In this document: positions 1-11,254 of the stretch, piece after piece
How the letters are laid out: every line of letters begins with the position of its first letter
Numbering within the stretch: the first letter of the stretch is position 1
Assembly: GCA_012934845.2 (NCBI GenBank)
Contig: WNNJ02000633.1
Coordinates: forward strand, 1-64,000
Direction: 5' to 3'
Length of the DNA: 64,000 nt
Source: Pomphorhynchus laevis
Taxonomy: Eukaryota > Acanthocephala > Palaeacanthocephala > Echinorhynchida > Pomphorhynchidae
Made by a program: the position numbers and the translations under genes
The notes under the pieces: generated by a model
The model's database searches: none
What the model saw: the letters and a program-made list of their open reading frames with translations, nothing else
Told to the model about the DNA's origin: nothing

Positions 1-763
1 TATAATTATAATATTAATAATATAATATTATTAAAATATTAATAATATTATAGTTATATTAATCATTATCTATTAATATAATACTATAACTATTATATTT
101 AAATTTTTGAAAACTACTCCACGTTAAATGATATTAAATATTAATATTTAAATATTGAACATATTCGTATCGTAAAAATTCAGGTCTTAAATTTGAAGTT
201 TTAAAATGTTTATGGAATAACCAAAATTCAAATTTAATTTGGAAAATTAAATTTAAAACCTTCAAAAATAACGAAGGAAACTCAGAAAGTCATTAATTGG
301 ATTTACAGCATTTACTAAATCATATTCAAATATGGACACATCTACGAATGCGGTGTCATTCAATTTATGTCTCTACAATTTAAAAGTGTCATCCATAACT
401 TGGGGATTCAACTGCTAATGTAAGCCGCGAATCACAACATAAAGCGATAGACTTGATACCTCCTCCGATATATTTTATAGGCCTAAGAAGGCAATCAATG
501 TTACTTTGCAATGCAATCTTTCATCAAAGTGTAAGCACTTATTTTTAAACCATACATTATCAAAACTAAAAACAAATATGTGCTATTACATGTGCATTTT
601 CTCATCAAAAGTAGTAAAATTATTTGTAAAATTATTCTGCTTAGATTATTTGGTTATTTATCTTCGTTATTACTAGATTATTTGGTTATAATTATATTAC
701 ATCTTCGCTACTTTAAAAATATAAAAATTTTAAATAATAATTTAAATTTGTAATATAAAAAAA
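1..763. other. AT-rich non-coding DNA
   Basis: Low-complexity AT-rich sequence with short TA/ATT runs in the first 130 bases. No reading frame, splice pattern or repeat recognised elsewhere in the window was seen here. Confidence 0.5.
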
Positions 764-1070
764 CTTGCTTCCATTAAATAATGGCTTTAAGAATAAATCA
801 ATGTGATTTCGAATTTTTTAAGAATTTGTAATAATAAAAATAACTTGCTTCCATTAAGAGTAAATGGCTTTAAGAATAAATCAATGTGATTTCGAATTTT
901 TTAAGAATTTGTAATAATAAAAATAACTTGCTTCCATTAAGAGTAAATGGCTTTAAGAATAAATCAATGTGATTTCGAATTTTTTAAGAATTTGTAATAA
1001 TAAAAATAACTTGCTTCCATTAAGAGTAAATGGCTTTAAGGATAAATCAATGTGATTTCGAATTTTTTAT
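764..1070. repeat. tandem repeat, about 83-bp unit, 3.7 copies
   Basis: The block starting CTTGCTTCCATT recurs at 764, 844, 927 and 1010, giving periods of 80, 83 and 83 bases. The copies are almost identical: the first lacks three bases and the last differs by single bases. The array ends near 1070 after CGAATTTTTT. It is a young minisatellite with no coding potential. Confidence 0.92.
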
Positions 1071-1354
1071 GAAATAAATATTAGAAAGTCAGACAGCAAT
1101 ACATACATGTGTCAAATATTTATAGGAAGCAGGATTTGTTACTTACAAACTCTGTCAAAATATTATAATTTATTAAATATTTAATTGGTCATATACATAA
1201 ATTTTTGACATCAGCAGTATGCATAAAACTTTAATGATTAAAAATATATATAAAAATTCAAAAGACTGATTGAAAAAAAATCATATTTCTGAAATATGTA
1301 TTAATATAATATAGTATTAATACTATCAATTTAAATATAACATAAATTAAAACC

Positions 1355-1767
1355 AAAATTACACATGGGACGCTACCTGCATAAATCCTCTAGCGGCGAG
1401 TTACGAGGATAAAGCAGTCGTTCGGACTCGTGAGGTAGCCGCTTTTGCAGAATGCAAGGAAAAGTACAACGAGATCGATAATAGGATATATACATTTGTT
1501 CCAGTAGCTGTTAAGTCCTTGGGTGTCTTGGGCAAGGAAATCTCGTATTTTATCGAAGAGATCGGAAAAATGATGTCCAGGACCACAGATGAAATTCGAT
1601 CAACGACTTTCCTCAGACAACGATTAAGCGTAGCGGTTCAGCGAGGCAATGCCGCTTGTATAATCAAATGTCTAAGATATCAATCGGTTACCGACTTTTT
1701 TAGGAAAACTAAATTTTTAATGGCATTGCACTTCTTAAATCAAACAATAAAAATTAATGTTAATTAA
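1355..1767 (+). pseudogene. C-terminal fragment of a retroelement polyprotein
   Basis: An open frame runs from about 1390 through 1767 and reads YNEIDNRIYTFVPVAVKSLG, then STTFLRQRLSVAVQRGNAA. The FVPVA...LG and (I/V)QRGNAA signatures are, from memory, typical of the extreme C-terminus of invertebrate retroelement reverse-transcriptase polyproteins; I could not verify the clade. No reverse transcriptase core or partner exon is visible upstream, so this is read as a 5'-truncated remnant on the + strand. The base composition is clearly less AT-rich than the flanks, which supports a mobile-element origin. It could also be a domesticated exon, but nothing here shows that. Confidence 0.5.
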
Positions 1768-2212
1768 ATATTTAATTATATTAACTATAATTAATATAAA
1801 TTGATAAAATATTAATTAAATATTATAATTAAATAAATTTTTAATAATTACCAAAATCCCTAATCAATAATCCTTTAGAATTATTGTAAAATTCTTTAGA
1901 ATTATTGTAAAATTCTTAGTATTACAAAATATAATATATAATAATATACTTACAATATTATATTATAATTATAATAATATTACAAAATATAATAATAGTA
2001 ATTCATTTTGTAATTCATTTTATATAAATATAAAATACAAATATTTATATTTACATTTAAATATCAAAATACATTTATGTATCTGATGTAAGTATTCATA
2101 TTTAATATTTGTTTGCGATTGTTTCTCATTATGAAATATTTAATATTTAATATTTTTCTCATATTCAATATTTCTCATCAATTCATTTATTCTTGAATGA
2201 ATTGTAAATTTA
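1768..2212. other. AT-rich spacer
   Basis: ATT/TAA-rich sequence with short internal duplications such as the TTTAGAATTATTGTAAAATTC pair near 1875-1915. No gene seen. Confidence 0.5.
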
Positions 2213-2335
2213 TAAAGAATTATTGGAGCTGGATAAGAACAACGTGAAATTTTATTTGATATTTCGCTAACCTCTGTTAGCATCTTCAGATAATTACACT
2301 TTACATTTCGATCTCTTGATTTCAATTTTTAAACT
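2213..2335 (-). ncRNA. hammerhead-like motif in a dispersed repeat arm
   Basis: On the - strand, 2289 to 2258 reads CTGAAGA, T, the 6-bp hairpin GCTAAC-AGAG-GTTAGC, then GAAA and TATC. CUGANGA, a helix II hairpin and GAAA are the invariant parts of a hammerhead ribozyme, and AUC would be the cleavage triplet with helix III reduced to a single A-U pair. The flanking GAATTATTGGAGCTGGAT repeat also occurs at 18.88, 19.45 and 29.6 kb. Only one arm is present here. Helix I is weak in this copy, so activity is uncertain. Confidence 0.6.
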
Positions 2336-2445
2336 TCTCGATAACTGCAGACCAGTGGCTCCATAGCACTGTCGAATGATTATAAATTTATAGTTTTTAA
2401 TTATTTATTACTATGAAATTAATACATTGCAATAAATGATATAAA

Positions 2446-2548
2446 TTGAACAAATCGAGAGAAGTCAACGTAAAATTTATTGTTACAAATTTTCGATTAC
2501 TACTGCTACATTCATCAGGAACATCATGACTTCTCTCGATTTGTTCAA
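2446..2548 (-). ncRNA. 22-bp palindrome carrying a hammerhead-like core
   Basis: Perfect inverted arms of 22 bases lie at 2446-2467 and 2527-2548. The - strand of the enclosed loop reads CTGATGA (2518-2512), about 17 bases that could form helix II, then GAAA (2494-2491), whose last A opens a 7-bp helix III (AAAATTT with AAATTTT) closing just before a UA dinucleotide. The 22-bp arms would act as an extended helix I. The order box 1, helix II, box 2, helix III, UH matches a type I hammerhead. Helix II is poorly paired and bases directly beside the catalytic core do not all pair, so it may be decayed. Confidence 0.55.
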
Positions 2549-3146
2549 TTAAAAAATGGAATCTGCTTACACAATAATAAATGATATAATCAACGCGCGT
2601 TAATTACAATCTACCGACATTTTATCGTAATAACTCTTTGTACGAATCATAATGGCTAATGTACAATTTGTACATGATCATTTTTGTGAATGGAGACGTA
2701 TCCGTTAAATTAAAGAGCATAGATCGGCAGAATTTGTGCCAATATACAAAGTAACTATTAATGCAATAGGTGAATAAAACGGTTTTAAGTAACATCCCAT
2801 TAAAGTGGTAGTTGATGTGCGTAGATATACTGTATTTGTAAAGGTTTTGCATTATCAATCGAGAGTGATTTGACCGAAATGGCTATACCTCCTATACGAC
2901 GACCTTTTGGTAAAATGAGAATGGATGTCGAAAACGTTGAAATCCCGTATAAATAGCTTGTCCGTGAAAACGATATCAGTAAAAAGTACTCTAGAAAATC
3001 GTGAATGTAATCGAAGAACAGATTTTATTCCTTTTACATTAAAAAGTAAACGAAGAAGACTGTATCAAGAATTTGTAAGTCATGCTTTTAGAGTTACTCA
3101 GTTTATTGTTACATGGGTTAAACAAATCTTATCCTAGTCATATAGT
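2549..3146. other. non-coding spacer
   Basis: AT-rich DNA without a supported gene. The short open frames here lack family signatures and splice context. Confidence 0.4.
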
Positions 3147-3930
3147 GCCCTATTGTCTGGAACTTCTAATCACAAATCTACGTAGTTGGAAAGGAAACAA
3201 CAATCAATTAATCCGATCTTCGCTAATTTGGAATTTACAACTCATTATAGTGATAATTACTATAATGTCAGTAATTATAATGACATTACGTCATTCACAA
3301 TTTTCAATAAACTTGTACTTATCAAGTGATATAGTGCCCTATTGTGTGGGAACTTCTAATTACAAATCTGCGTAGTTGGAATACGAAGTTGTTTCCAACG
3401 ACTAATTAAAGTTAAAAATATGACTTTAAACATTCAAAAATAATAATAGTTGCAAATTAGGTGAAATTAGTTGCAAATTAAGTAATAATAAAGAATTCCA
3501 TAACAAAATGGATAACAGGGAATAAATGTTAAATGTAAAATTATTCAGACTTTTGAAGTCGTTTGTATTCATGGCATCAGGTTCAGTGGGATGTGAACCC
3601 TCCAGCCAATCCAACACGCCGCCCTCCGACTAAACCACCCGGGATCTTTCACCCCCGAAGAGTCCAATAGAGGCGGACTATGCTGGGTAAACGAGAGACG
3701 AGGAACTTAAGAAACCTTAGCCTTTGCTCTAGGGGACGTCCTCTAGAAAAGAAGAATAATCCCGAGATAGTGTTGGAACTTCTAATCACAAATCTACGTA
3801 GTTGGAAAGGAAACTATTTATTTTAATATTAGTTTTATCAAAATACATAGTTGTTTCCAACGACTAATTAAAGTTGAAAATATTACTTTAAACATTCAAA
3901 AATAATAATAGTTGGAAATTAGGTGCAAAA
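3147..3930. repeat. cluster of short dispersed repeats
   Basis: A block beginning GTGCCCTATTGT and running to TACGTAGTTGGAA occurs at about 3147 and 3337, and its later part again at about 3777. A second block, GTTGTTTCCAACGACTAATT..., occurs at about 3388 and 3849. The two blocks carry opposite-facing GTTGGAAA / TTTCCAAC ends, as in a nested or rearranged non-autonomous element. The class is not recognised. Confidence 0.7.
3590..3775. other. GC-richer island inside the repeat cluster
   Basis: About 185 bases are clearly richer in G and C than their surroundings (for example CCACCCGGGATCTTTCACCC and AGGGGACGTCC). The island is bounded by copies of the local repeats, so it looks inserted. GGTTCAGTGGGATGTGAACC at its left edge could be a B-box-like remnant, but no complete tRNA fold was found. 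Confidence 0.4.
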
Positions 3931-6900
3931 GCTACACACAAAATTACATTTTCAATTAAATCTATCAATAAATTATATGTATGAATGATAACAAAGCTTA
4001 TTTATGTTTGAATAAAAAATAGTTTAAAATTTAATGTACATGCATACTCACATAAAAGACTTTAAAATCATTCCAATGTTTATGTACGATTTTCGAGATC
4101 GTTCATGTATTTTGAAAATGTCTAAGCTAGTAATATTTTTCAATTTCTTACTAAAAGTATCTAAACACGCAATTAGTGAATTCGATTTTTATTTCTTAAT
4201 AGAATAATTAAAACAAAACGTTGGAATTGTCGTTCGCAATTTGATGATGATTGATTTCATAACTTTAAGCATTCAAATAAAGTATAGTAAACAAAAATAT
4301 TATTCTTTTATTAGCGATTGCAGATCAGATTTGAAAGACAAATGATTGCAAAGCATTTTTATATGAACGTCTTTTAGTCTGTTGTTGTAAAATTAATATA
4401 AAACTGATGTTATTTTTAGATTCATAAGGAACTCGAATAAATAAGGAAGCAATAAGTAAATAGCGATTAGGTGTGCTTTTTGGTAAAATACTATTTTTTA
4501 TAGTATTTTGAAAGCAATAACAGTTTCGCAACAATTTGAATTTAAATTAAAATAAAATTTAATATTATTTAATATTATTTTCTATTTATCTTCACTTACT
4601 GATAGTTACAAGGCAAATATGGCAACACAGATTCGACATCAAACGCTAATCTTAAATAGATAAACAATTTCCAATTCGCAAGCCAACACCCTTTACGATG
4701 CGAACCCTGTATCGGCGCGGAGATGCCGTGAACTTTATGCATCATTAGATTATGGAAGATTATATTCCTATATCGCAAAATCTTATGTGACGATTGCATG
4801 AACTAAACGATACTAATATTCAGGTTCATCGTCAGTTGTTAACTATTGCTAATTCACCTTCGAAAAATTCAGATTATTTATGAACTGGTTAATATATTTA
4901 AGTTTTAAAATAAAGATTAAAGGTCATCAAGAAAGAACTGCTACGAAAGCTTCTGAACCCTATCTGTCTTTAATGGTTTAAATTAGGTATGATGCGAGCT
5001 TAATTTAAGTTCAAACATAATTTATATTTTAAATACATTTAAAACAAAATTGAAATTATCAGATTGCATTTATTGGATAATCATTATGTGTTTTGTCTGA
5101 AAATAATTTTTAGAATATGCAATCGGCAAATATTTAATATTATGATTACTCTACATAGTAACTTGTATTATAGTTATATTGAAACTCTATTTTATATTGT
5201 AGCTAATGCTATATTGTAACCTTTTGTTATTTTGTAAATAATGCAAGGTCATTTTTTAATGTTCGAACGAATTTTGCCACATGGCAAAAGGCTGTAGTAA
5301 GCTATTTTAATAAATTAGTATCTATATTATAACTCTATTTTATATTGTAGCTAATGTTATATTGTAACCTTACGTTATTTTGTAGCTTGAATAATATTGC
5401 AGCTTATATTACATCGCAATATATGATTCAGTGTAGCAAACTGAATCATTATGATAACGGAAGAATGAAAAAGATTCTTCGTACTGGATAATATTTATAG
5501 ATAAAGTGTAAATACTTATTCATTTGTGAAATGTAAAAAGCACATGTATCTTGATGATATCGTTTTTACAATGATTTAACTAAAAACAGCTGAGCAAAGG
5601 TAAATAAATGATAAATATTCAAAAATATAAACCCAAGTAAAATATCACCGATATGTTCATTCTAAAATAAGTCTCATTACTTATAAAATATAAATACTTG
5701 AAATATATAACAATATCTGTACTATTGTATACACCAAACCAGTGGTAATTTTTAATTTTAATTCGTTTATTTTCTTTATTCTATAAATACTAAATAAATC
5801 AAATGTAATTGATTTATTATAATTTAAGATAATGATACTTAAATAATAAGACTGATACTAAGACTTTAATGTAATTTAAGATCCTTAACAACCAAATGAA
5901 AAATTACTAAATGAATTAGAGAAAAATTTTAATAAAGCCACATCAATCTAACATGCGTACAATCAGGTGATAATCTTAGATGCCTATATCAGCCAATTAA
6001 AAGCAAACATCAAGAAAATCACAAAATACCTAAAATTTAAGTCTTTTAATACCATAATGACTATGATATTACGGGACTTTCCCATTAAACGTATTTTTGC
6101 TTTTTTAAATCAATGTTTGCAAAATATGGTTTTCACCGACACCCTTGCACATGTGAAGTATTTTTAGAAGCTTCTAGTTGCGGAAAAATTGATTTTATTT
6201 TTTTTATTAAAAATAAAAAGTTTAATTAAAGCCACATTTCATCTGCAAAACTTATTAAATTTTTACAACTACATTGAACAGTCTAATATTATCATGACAC
6301 AAATATCAGACCGGTTTGATAAGTTTACGCAATTTTAAGTTTAATTTTTTAGTAAACATTTAAATTTGAATTCAAAACAGCTTGAAATTTTCCATTAATA
6401 CCCCCATAATGTTTCATCAGTTTTGGATACGGAAATTTCGAAAATACCTCAATCAAATTTTTTAAATCGATTAAACATATAACGTTTTATAACGTTTTAA
6501 TAGAGCAAAATATTGTGATTAAAAAATGAAAAATAATTTAAATTACATAATTCAAAAATTACATTTTCAAGACAAAACTCTAAAAATTCGCAATGAACAT
6601 TTAAGCGCTTAAATAATAAACAATGAACATGCCTCTGTTTTCACTCTCCGCTTGTTCTTCATTTTATTGAAAGTAAAGAAGAAAAGAAGACGAAGTAGGA
6701 AAATGATACTGAGAAAGAGAAAAGCGTTTAGAGTGTATGTATTTACATGTATTAACATCATATATAATGTTAATATATAATATTTTATATATTAATATAT
6801 ATATCATGTATTAATATTTTTTTCTTCCTCATGTATTTACATTTTTTTGGAAAATGTAAATGCATGAGGAAGGGGCAAATGGTTTGCAGAGAATGGGGCA

Positions 6901-7789
6901 AATTGGGCACGACGTAATTTGCCCCCAGGGGCATTTTTTTCTCAAATAATTACATTTTTTTTCAAATAAAAACTGAGAAAATAAATAGTGATATGGCAGT
7001 AGAACATATATTAATGAATAAGAATCACAGTTTCTCTATTACAGTTATCGAAAGCCAGCTAAAGGATGATACTAAAAGAAAAGAAAGAGAGCTGTTTTGG
7101 ACTGTCCAACTTATGTCTACACTTGTAGGTCCAAAGGCAAAATTTGACGTATCGCTATTAAAATCGTAATTACGTCATATCGGTTTATTGTGCAGTTACA
7201 TTCTTCCAGAATTTTATTATAAATATTCAAAGATGTACAATGTATTTTTGCTTTAGTGTGCTTTTAATAAAGGACAGTAGCCCGAAACATGTAAAAATAA
7301 AATGTGCAGATTATTCATGTTTTCAATTATTATTGCGATATATATAAGTCGATAACCCTCTTGATACTTTCAACATATGTATTTATAATAGATGTGCACG
7401 GATGTGCTGAGTAGACAACGGTCCAGGATTTCTTTCGAAATACGGCATTTATACGAAATGGTGTTGCTTGCTAGACTGAACTTTGATTCACGACTTTCAG
7501 TCACCATGTCACTTCTAGACAACCAATGAGTACCCGGCAACACTCATCAGTAGAATGAAGTACTCAATGGTCGTTTCGGTTGCATGTGTGACATTGTGGA
7601 TAAAGGCGTTTCCGACACTTTTTAGTTGTCTGAAGATTACGCTCTTTACCAGATCGAATTGCTGTGCGGACCATCCTTAAACACTAGGCAGATGTTGTTG
7701 CAGAATTGTCGCTCACTCATATATATATACTTGTATATATAAGTACGCAACGCTATTGATAACCCTATTGATACTTTCAACATATATAT
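3931..7789. other. non-coding AT-rich stretch
   Basis: No supported gene. There is a local duplication near 5165-5230 and 5330-5400 (both contain TCTATTTTATATTGTAGCTA), and a purine-rich patch at 6660-6730 followed by a G-rich patch at 6880-6950. A (TA)-rich stretch lies at 7725-7745. Small frames, including 5967-6167, have no recognisable content. Confidence 0.4.
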
Positions 7790-8460
7790 AACGAGAGCAG
7801 ACATCAAACCGATGGAACGATCAACATCGACTGCGAAAATTTGATGAGGGTTGATAGGTTCAGTATCTAGGCTATGTCATTCAAAGCGACGGCATCACAA
7901 GTAATGACACCCAAGCACGAATAACGGTATCATGGTATAAATGGCGATGTGTGACCAATGCATACCTGAGCGCTTCAAATCCAAAGTATATAATACCATT
8001 GTACGCTCAGTGGAACTATATCAGATTAAATGCCGACCAGCAACATTGAAACAAAAACAATATTATTAATATTACTTATATTACTATCTTATTATGTTGT
8101 AATAAATATAATAAGGATCTTGACTACTTCATATTGGTTGGCTTCCAGGTGGGAGGTGGACACTGGGCATCTCCCGCCTTGACCACATCATAAACGAAAA
8201 TATAAGACAGAGTATAAAGTTCGCACCAATTACCGAGATTAGATTACATTAGATTAATTACCGAAATTAGATATTGTGATGAGGTTGAAGCGGAGGGACG
8301 CCGACCACGAGGGTGTTCAAGGCTGCGCTGTATCAGCACGGTAAATGCAGATATGAAGGCTGTCAACGCGAAACTAGATGCTCTAGATCGGATCAAACGG
8401 AAGGGACTGAGCAGAAGCAGCGGACCCTGCAATTGAGCGGGAAAACGCGAGGAATGAAGA
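7790..8460 (+). pseudogene. decayed RTE-type LINE 3' region
   Basis: Fragmented frames on + read YLGYVIQSDG, then WYKWR, then RFKSKVYNTIVRSVELY, and further on EGRRPRG and ALDRIKRKGLSR. In order these match the C-terminal half of RTE-clade reverse transcriptases (YLGS.IQSDG, W.KWR, LKSKVY..VVRPV.LYG, GRRPRGRPKKRW). Several frameshifts and stops separate the pieces, and the middle is interrupted by an unrelated repeat at about 8060-8165, so it is dead. The same family recurs at 52.5-53.0 kb. Confidence 0.75.
8067..8157. repeat. dispersed repeat copy 1, inserted in the LINE remnant
   Basis: About 90 bases including TATGTTGTAATAAATATAAT and TTGGTTGGCTTCCAGGTGGG recur almost identically at 9792-9884. 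Here the copy splits the RTE-like coding remnant, so it arrived later or was co-duplicated. Confidence 0.85.
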
Positions 8461-9791
8461 AGATTAAGGTTTATGAATTTGATTATTTGCGCTATCGGAA
8501 AAAGCAGTGGCTGTGCTCATTGTGTTGTTTAGTGTGGATTAAATATCTATATTATTAGACGGTAAATTAGTGGACATCGAAATTTTTTTGTGGATATAAA
8601 GGACTAGTCAAGTTTAGCTGTAATAATTTGTTTTTCTTTATCTATCAAAGGATGGTGAAGACACATTTGGTTAGATTTTAGTCATTCCGAAAATAAAATT
8701 GTTGCGAGAGGGGAAATTTCAACTGGGTTGTCGAAGATTAAACTAAAATTCACAATCCTGTTGGAAATAACCACGTTTACATATACTGATTGTCGATAGA
8801 GGTTTTTATTCCTAATTTGGGTGCGGTAAAAATGACTTATGTGCAAGAGGTGGATTTAAGGTGATGTGAATGTAAGGGGACGTATTTTGGCTTTTAGTGA
8901 TAAGTCGAATGAATTTGGCGTTATGTACTTCTACTCCACTAAGTCCTATTTTCGCGGAGAAGTTCGGGAACTTGCACTTCGTCATTTCCATACGCAAGAC
9001 CACGAACGATAATATTTCGGGCAATTTGAGGTTCATTTTTTATTGCCTTGGGTAGATCTGAACTTCTATTATCAGAGATGGCTGTGCTTGATGTTGTTTG
9101 AAGTGAAAGTATTAGTTGGCGGCGTACAATAAAGGGAACCGCAGATTTGGCAATATGATCACATGTTTTTCTCATGGTTATTTATAGTAGAGGGTGATAT
9201 TAGCATTTTTACTTGTGAAAATGCCAATATGACATTAGCATTGACATATTCAAATGCGTTGTTTAGTACAACGCATTTGAATATCTTATTCAATCTGAGA
9301 GATATCAGATGATGGGGGATTAATTTCCAATAAAGAATTAATATGTATGAGCTTTAAATATATTTGATTAACCTCTTTATGAAGTTGAGTGGAAATTAAG
9401 GCATTTTGGCCAATAATTCGTGCTGCGCAAAATTAGCAGTAAGCCTTTTGATCGAGAATACCGGTGGGGACGAGTCTAGGTAACAAAATTGGAATAAAAG
9501 ACGGGTAATTAGGAGTGGCACACTGAACATAGTGTGACGCATTTATGTCATGGTTAAACAGGAATTGCTGGAATAGCGTTAAATTGTTGTGTATTTTGGG
9601 AAATAGGTATCGGTTGTGATATCATATGGTCATGTGGATTCGAACATTGCGAAGCTAGGCAGTCATTACAAGGACGGACGGCATGGCAGCATACACAACT
9701 AGTGCTAATTGCAGCCACCCATTGAAAAAACTGCTAGTATGCATCGTAAAACTACTAGTCTTCTATATTACTTATTAATATTAATATTACT
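8461..9791. other. non-coding region with a short palindrome
   Basis: No gene recognised. Near 9236-9290 there is an inverted repeat around CAAATGCGTTG...CAACGCATTTG. Sequence from about 9400 to 9700 is less AT-rich but has no long open frame or known motif. Confidence 0.4.
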
Positions 9792-9884
9792 TATTAATAT
9801 TACTTATATTACTATCTTATTATGTTGTAATAAATATAATAAGGATCTTGACTACTTCATATTGGTTGGCTTCCAGGTGGGAGG
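9792..9884. repeat. dispersed repeat copy 2
   Basis: Near-identical to 8067-8157. The similarity begins in ATATTACTTATATTACTATC and ends at CCAGGTGGGAG, after which the two loci diverge. Confidence 0.85.
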
Positions 9885-10892
9885 GACAGCATACTAGTTG
9901 GTTCCAGCAGTAGGAAGGTTACTTTTCTACTACTGGTTCATACAGCAGGCACACCCATCTCACTAGCGTCTTATGGTTGGGTTCAGTTGGTGAGTTCTCC
10001 TCATTTTTCACTCCCGCTTTCGTCCATTTTCTTTTCTTCTTTTTAAGCTTCAACTTGGAAGGACCGGAATATGCTGTTCTCTTCTTTGATGTTAAAGTTG
10101 ATATCAGAAGATACGTTTATAAGGAAGCTATTAAAAAATTAATCAACATACCTTCTACCATTTTCATCATTTCTTCATAGATGCTTAATGGCGATCGTCC
10201 ATAAGATGAACACCCTCATCCATTAAGGTTTTAGATGTAGAAGGCCAAGTGCAGCTACAACGTCTGAAGTGTGGCACTTTGACTGTTGATGTTTAGCCTG
10301 ATAAGCGCTAAAGTATGGGCATTTTCGTGATCATGCCACGAAATACAAATAATGCCACTTAATACAATTTAGGCGGACTGGAAGTAAGCGTATGCAGACG
10401 CCAGCGAGTATTTGTCGGTGCAAGTCGGACATCTCTTTTTTGACAACACAGAGCATCAATGCCCCCATTGTGGCAGTTTTGGAAGTTGTGGTACCTGTAT
10501 TCATCACTTTTAATGTGGCTAAAAATTGTGGTTTGTATTTTCCAATCATGATACATTCTGATGGTAAGTATTGCAGAATGCAATTGGTATCGTAGATCCG
10601 GATATGCCTTCTATAAAAAGTATGTTTTGTATATCGAATTTATTCTGGTGGTCTAACAGATCTTCGTAGTCTATGTCAGGTTTATGTTCATATTTTTTAA
10701 AGTCGTCATAATAGGTTTATATTCAAGAAAGCTGAATTCGCTCAAGGTAGGCTTAAAGAAAACAAAATAAGCTTTTACATTGTCTTCAGATACAAAAGAT
10801 ACATGGAATGTGTCTGGGAATTTCGGGGGAAGAGTTATAAACTATAGGCTTGAATAGCACTTTAAAATAATCCGTAATCATAATTAATTAAA
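9885..10892. other. non-coding region
   Basis: Moderately AT-rich. CGCCAGCGAGTATTTGTCGG near 10402 resembles the LINE 3' end at 33.58 kb (GCGCCGGCGAGTATTTGCC), so a decayed LINE tail may lie about 10330-10430. No open frame with recognisable content. Confidence 0.35.
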
Positions 10893-11254
10893 TCAGCTTA
10901 CTGAGTCTACGTATTTAATATAATTATAAAATAAACAAAACATAATAATGCTAAATCAAAATTTAATAATTAAATAATAAAATTAATAATTGTTTTTAGA
11001 TTTTCTATAATTTATATCAAGTTAAAAAATAAAAATAAAAAATAAAATTTAAAATAAACGCCATTTTTATGAATTGACTAATAAATAACAGACGTTGTAT
11101 CAGAATAAGAATTAGATGTCATCAGGAGGAACTGCTATGCTATCAGGTTTCGGCCCCTAACTCCTCTACCCAACATAGCAGCGGGCCAAATACATGCTAA
11201 TGATGTATTTCCTCTGAAATAACTATCTAGTATCTTATTCTAATGCAAAGTATA
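10893..11254 (-). repeat. PLE terminal repeat with structured RNA
   Basis: This directly follows the stop of the PLE open frame at 11255, so it is the element's 3' terminal repeat (pseudo-LTR). Its outer edge on + is CTAACTGAGTCTACGTATTT (near-copy at 10899). Read on -, helices can be drawn: GAGG(AA) with (TT)CCTC (11214-11209 with 11131-11126), AAATACAT with ATGTATTT (11210-11203 with 11195-11188), and CTGCTATG with CATAGCAG (11181-11174 with 11139-11132). A CGAAAC box (11152-11147) sits in the third helix loop and CTGATGA (11125-11119) abuts the first. The same unit recurs across the window. Confidence 0.85.

Noticed and set aside
3426-3617. 63-residue - strand frame over the GC-richer island
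   Set aside because: Covers the edge of a repeat cluster and is Leu/Asn-rich by composition.
7255-7310. AAAGGACAGTAGCCCGAAACATG as another hammerhead 3' half
   Set aside because: A CCGAAAC box and a possible helix II are there, but no CTGANGA precedes it, so it is at best a decayed remnant.
11119-11152. Calling the PLE terminal repeat a standard hammerhead
   Set aside because: CTGATGA and CGAAAC are present, but CGAAAC comes first, and the 22 bases between them cannot hold helix III, a cleavage triplet and helix I. Reported only as a structured RNA.
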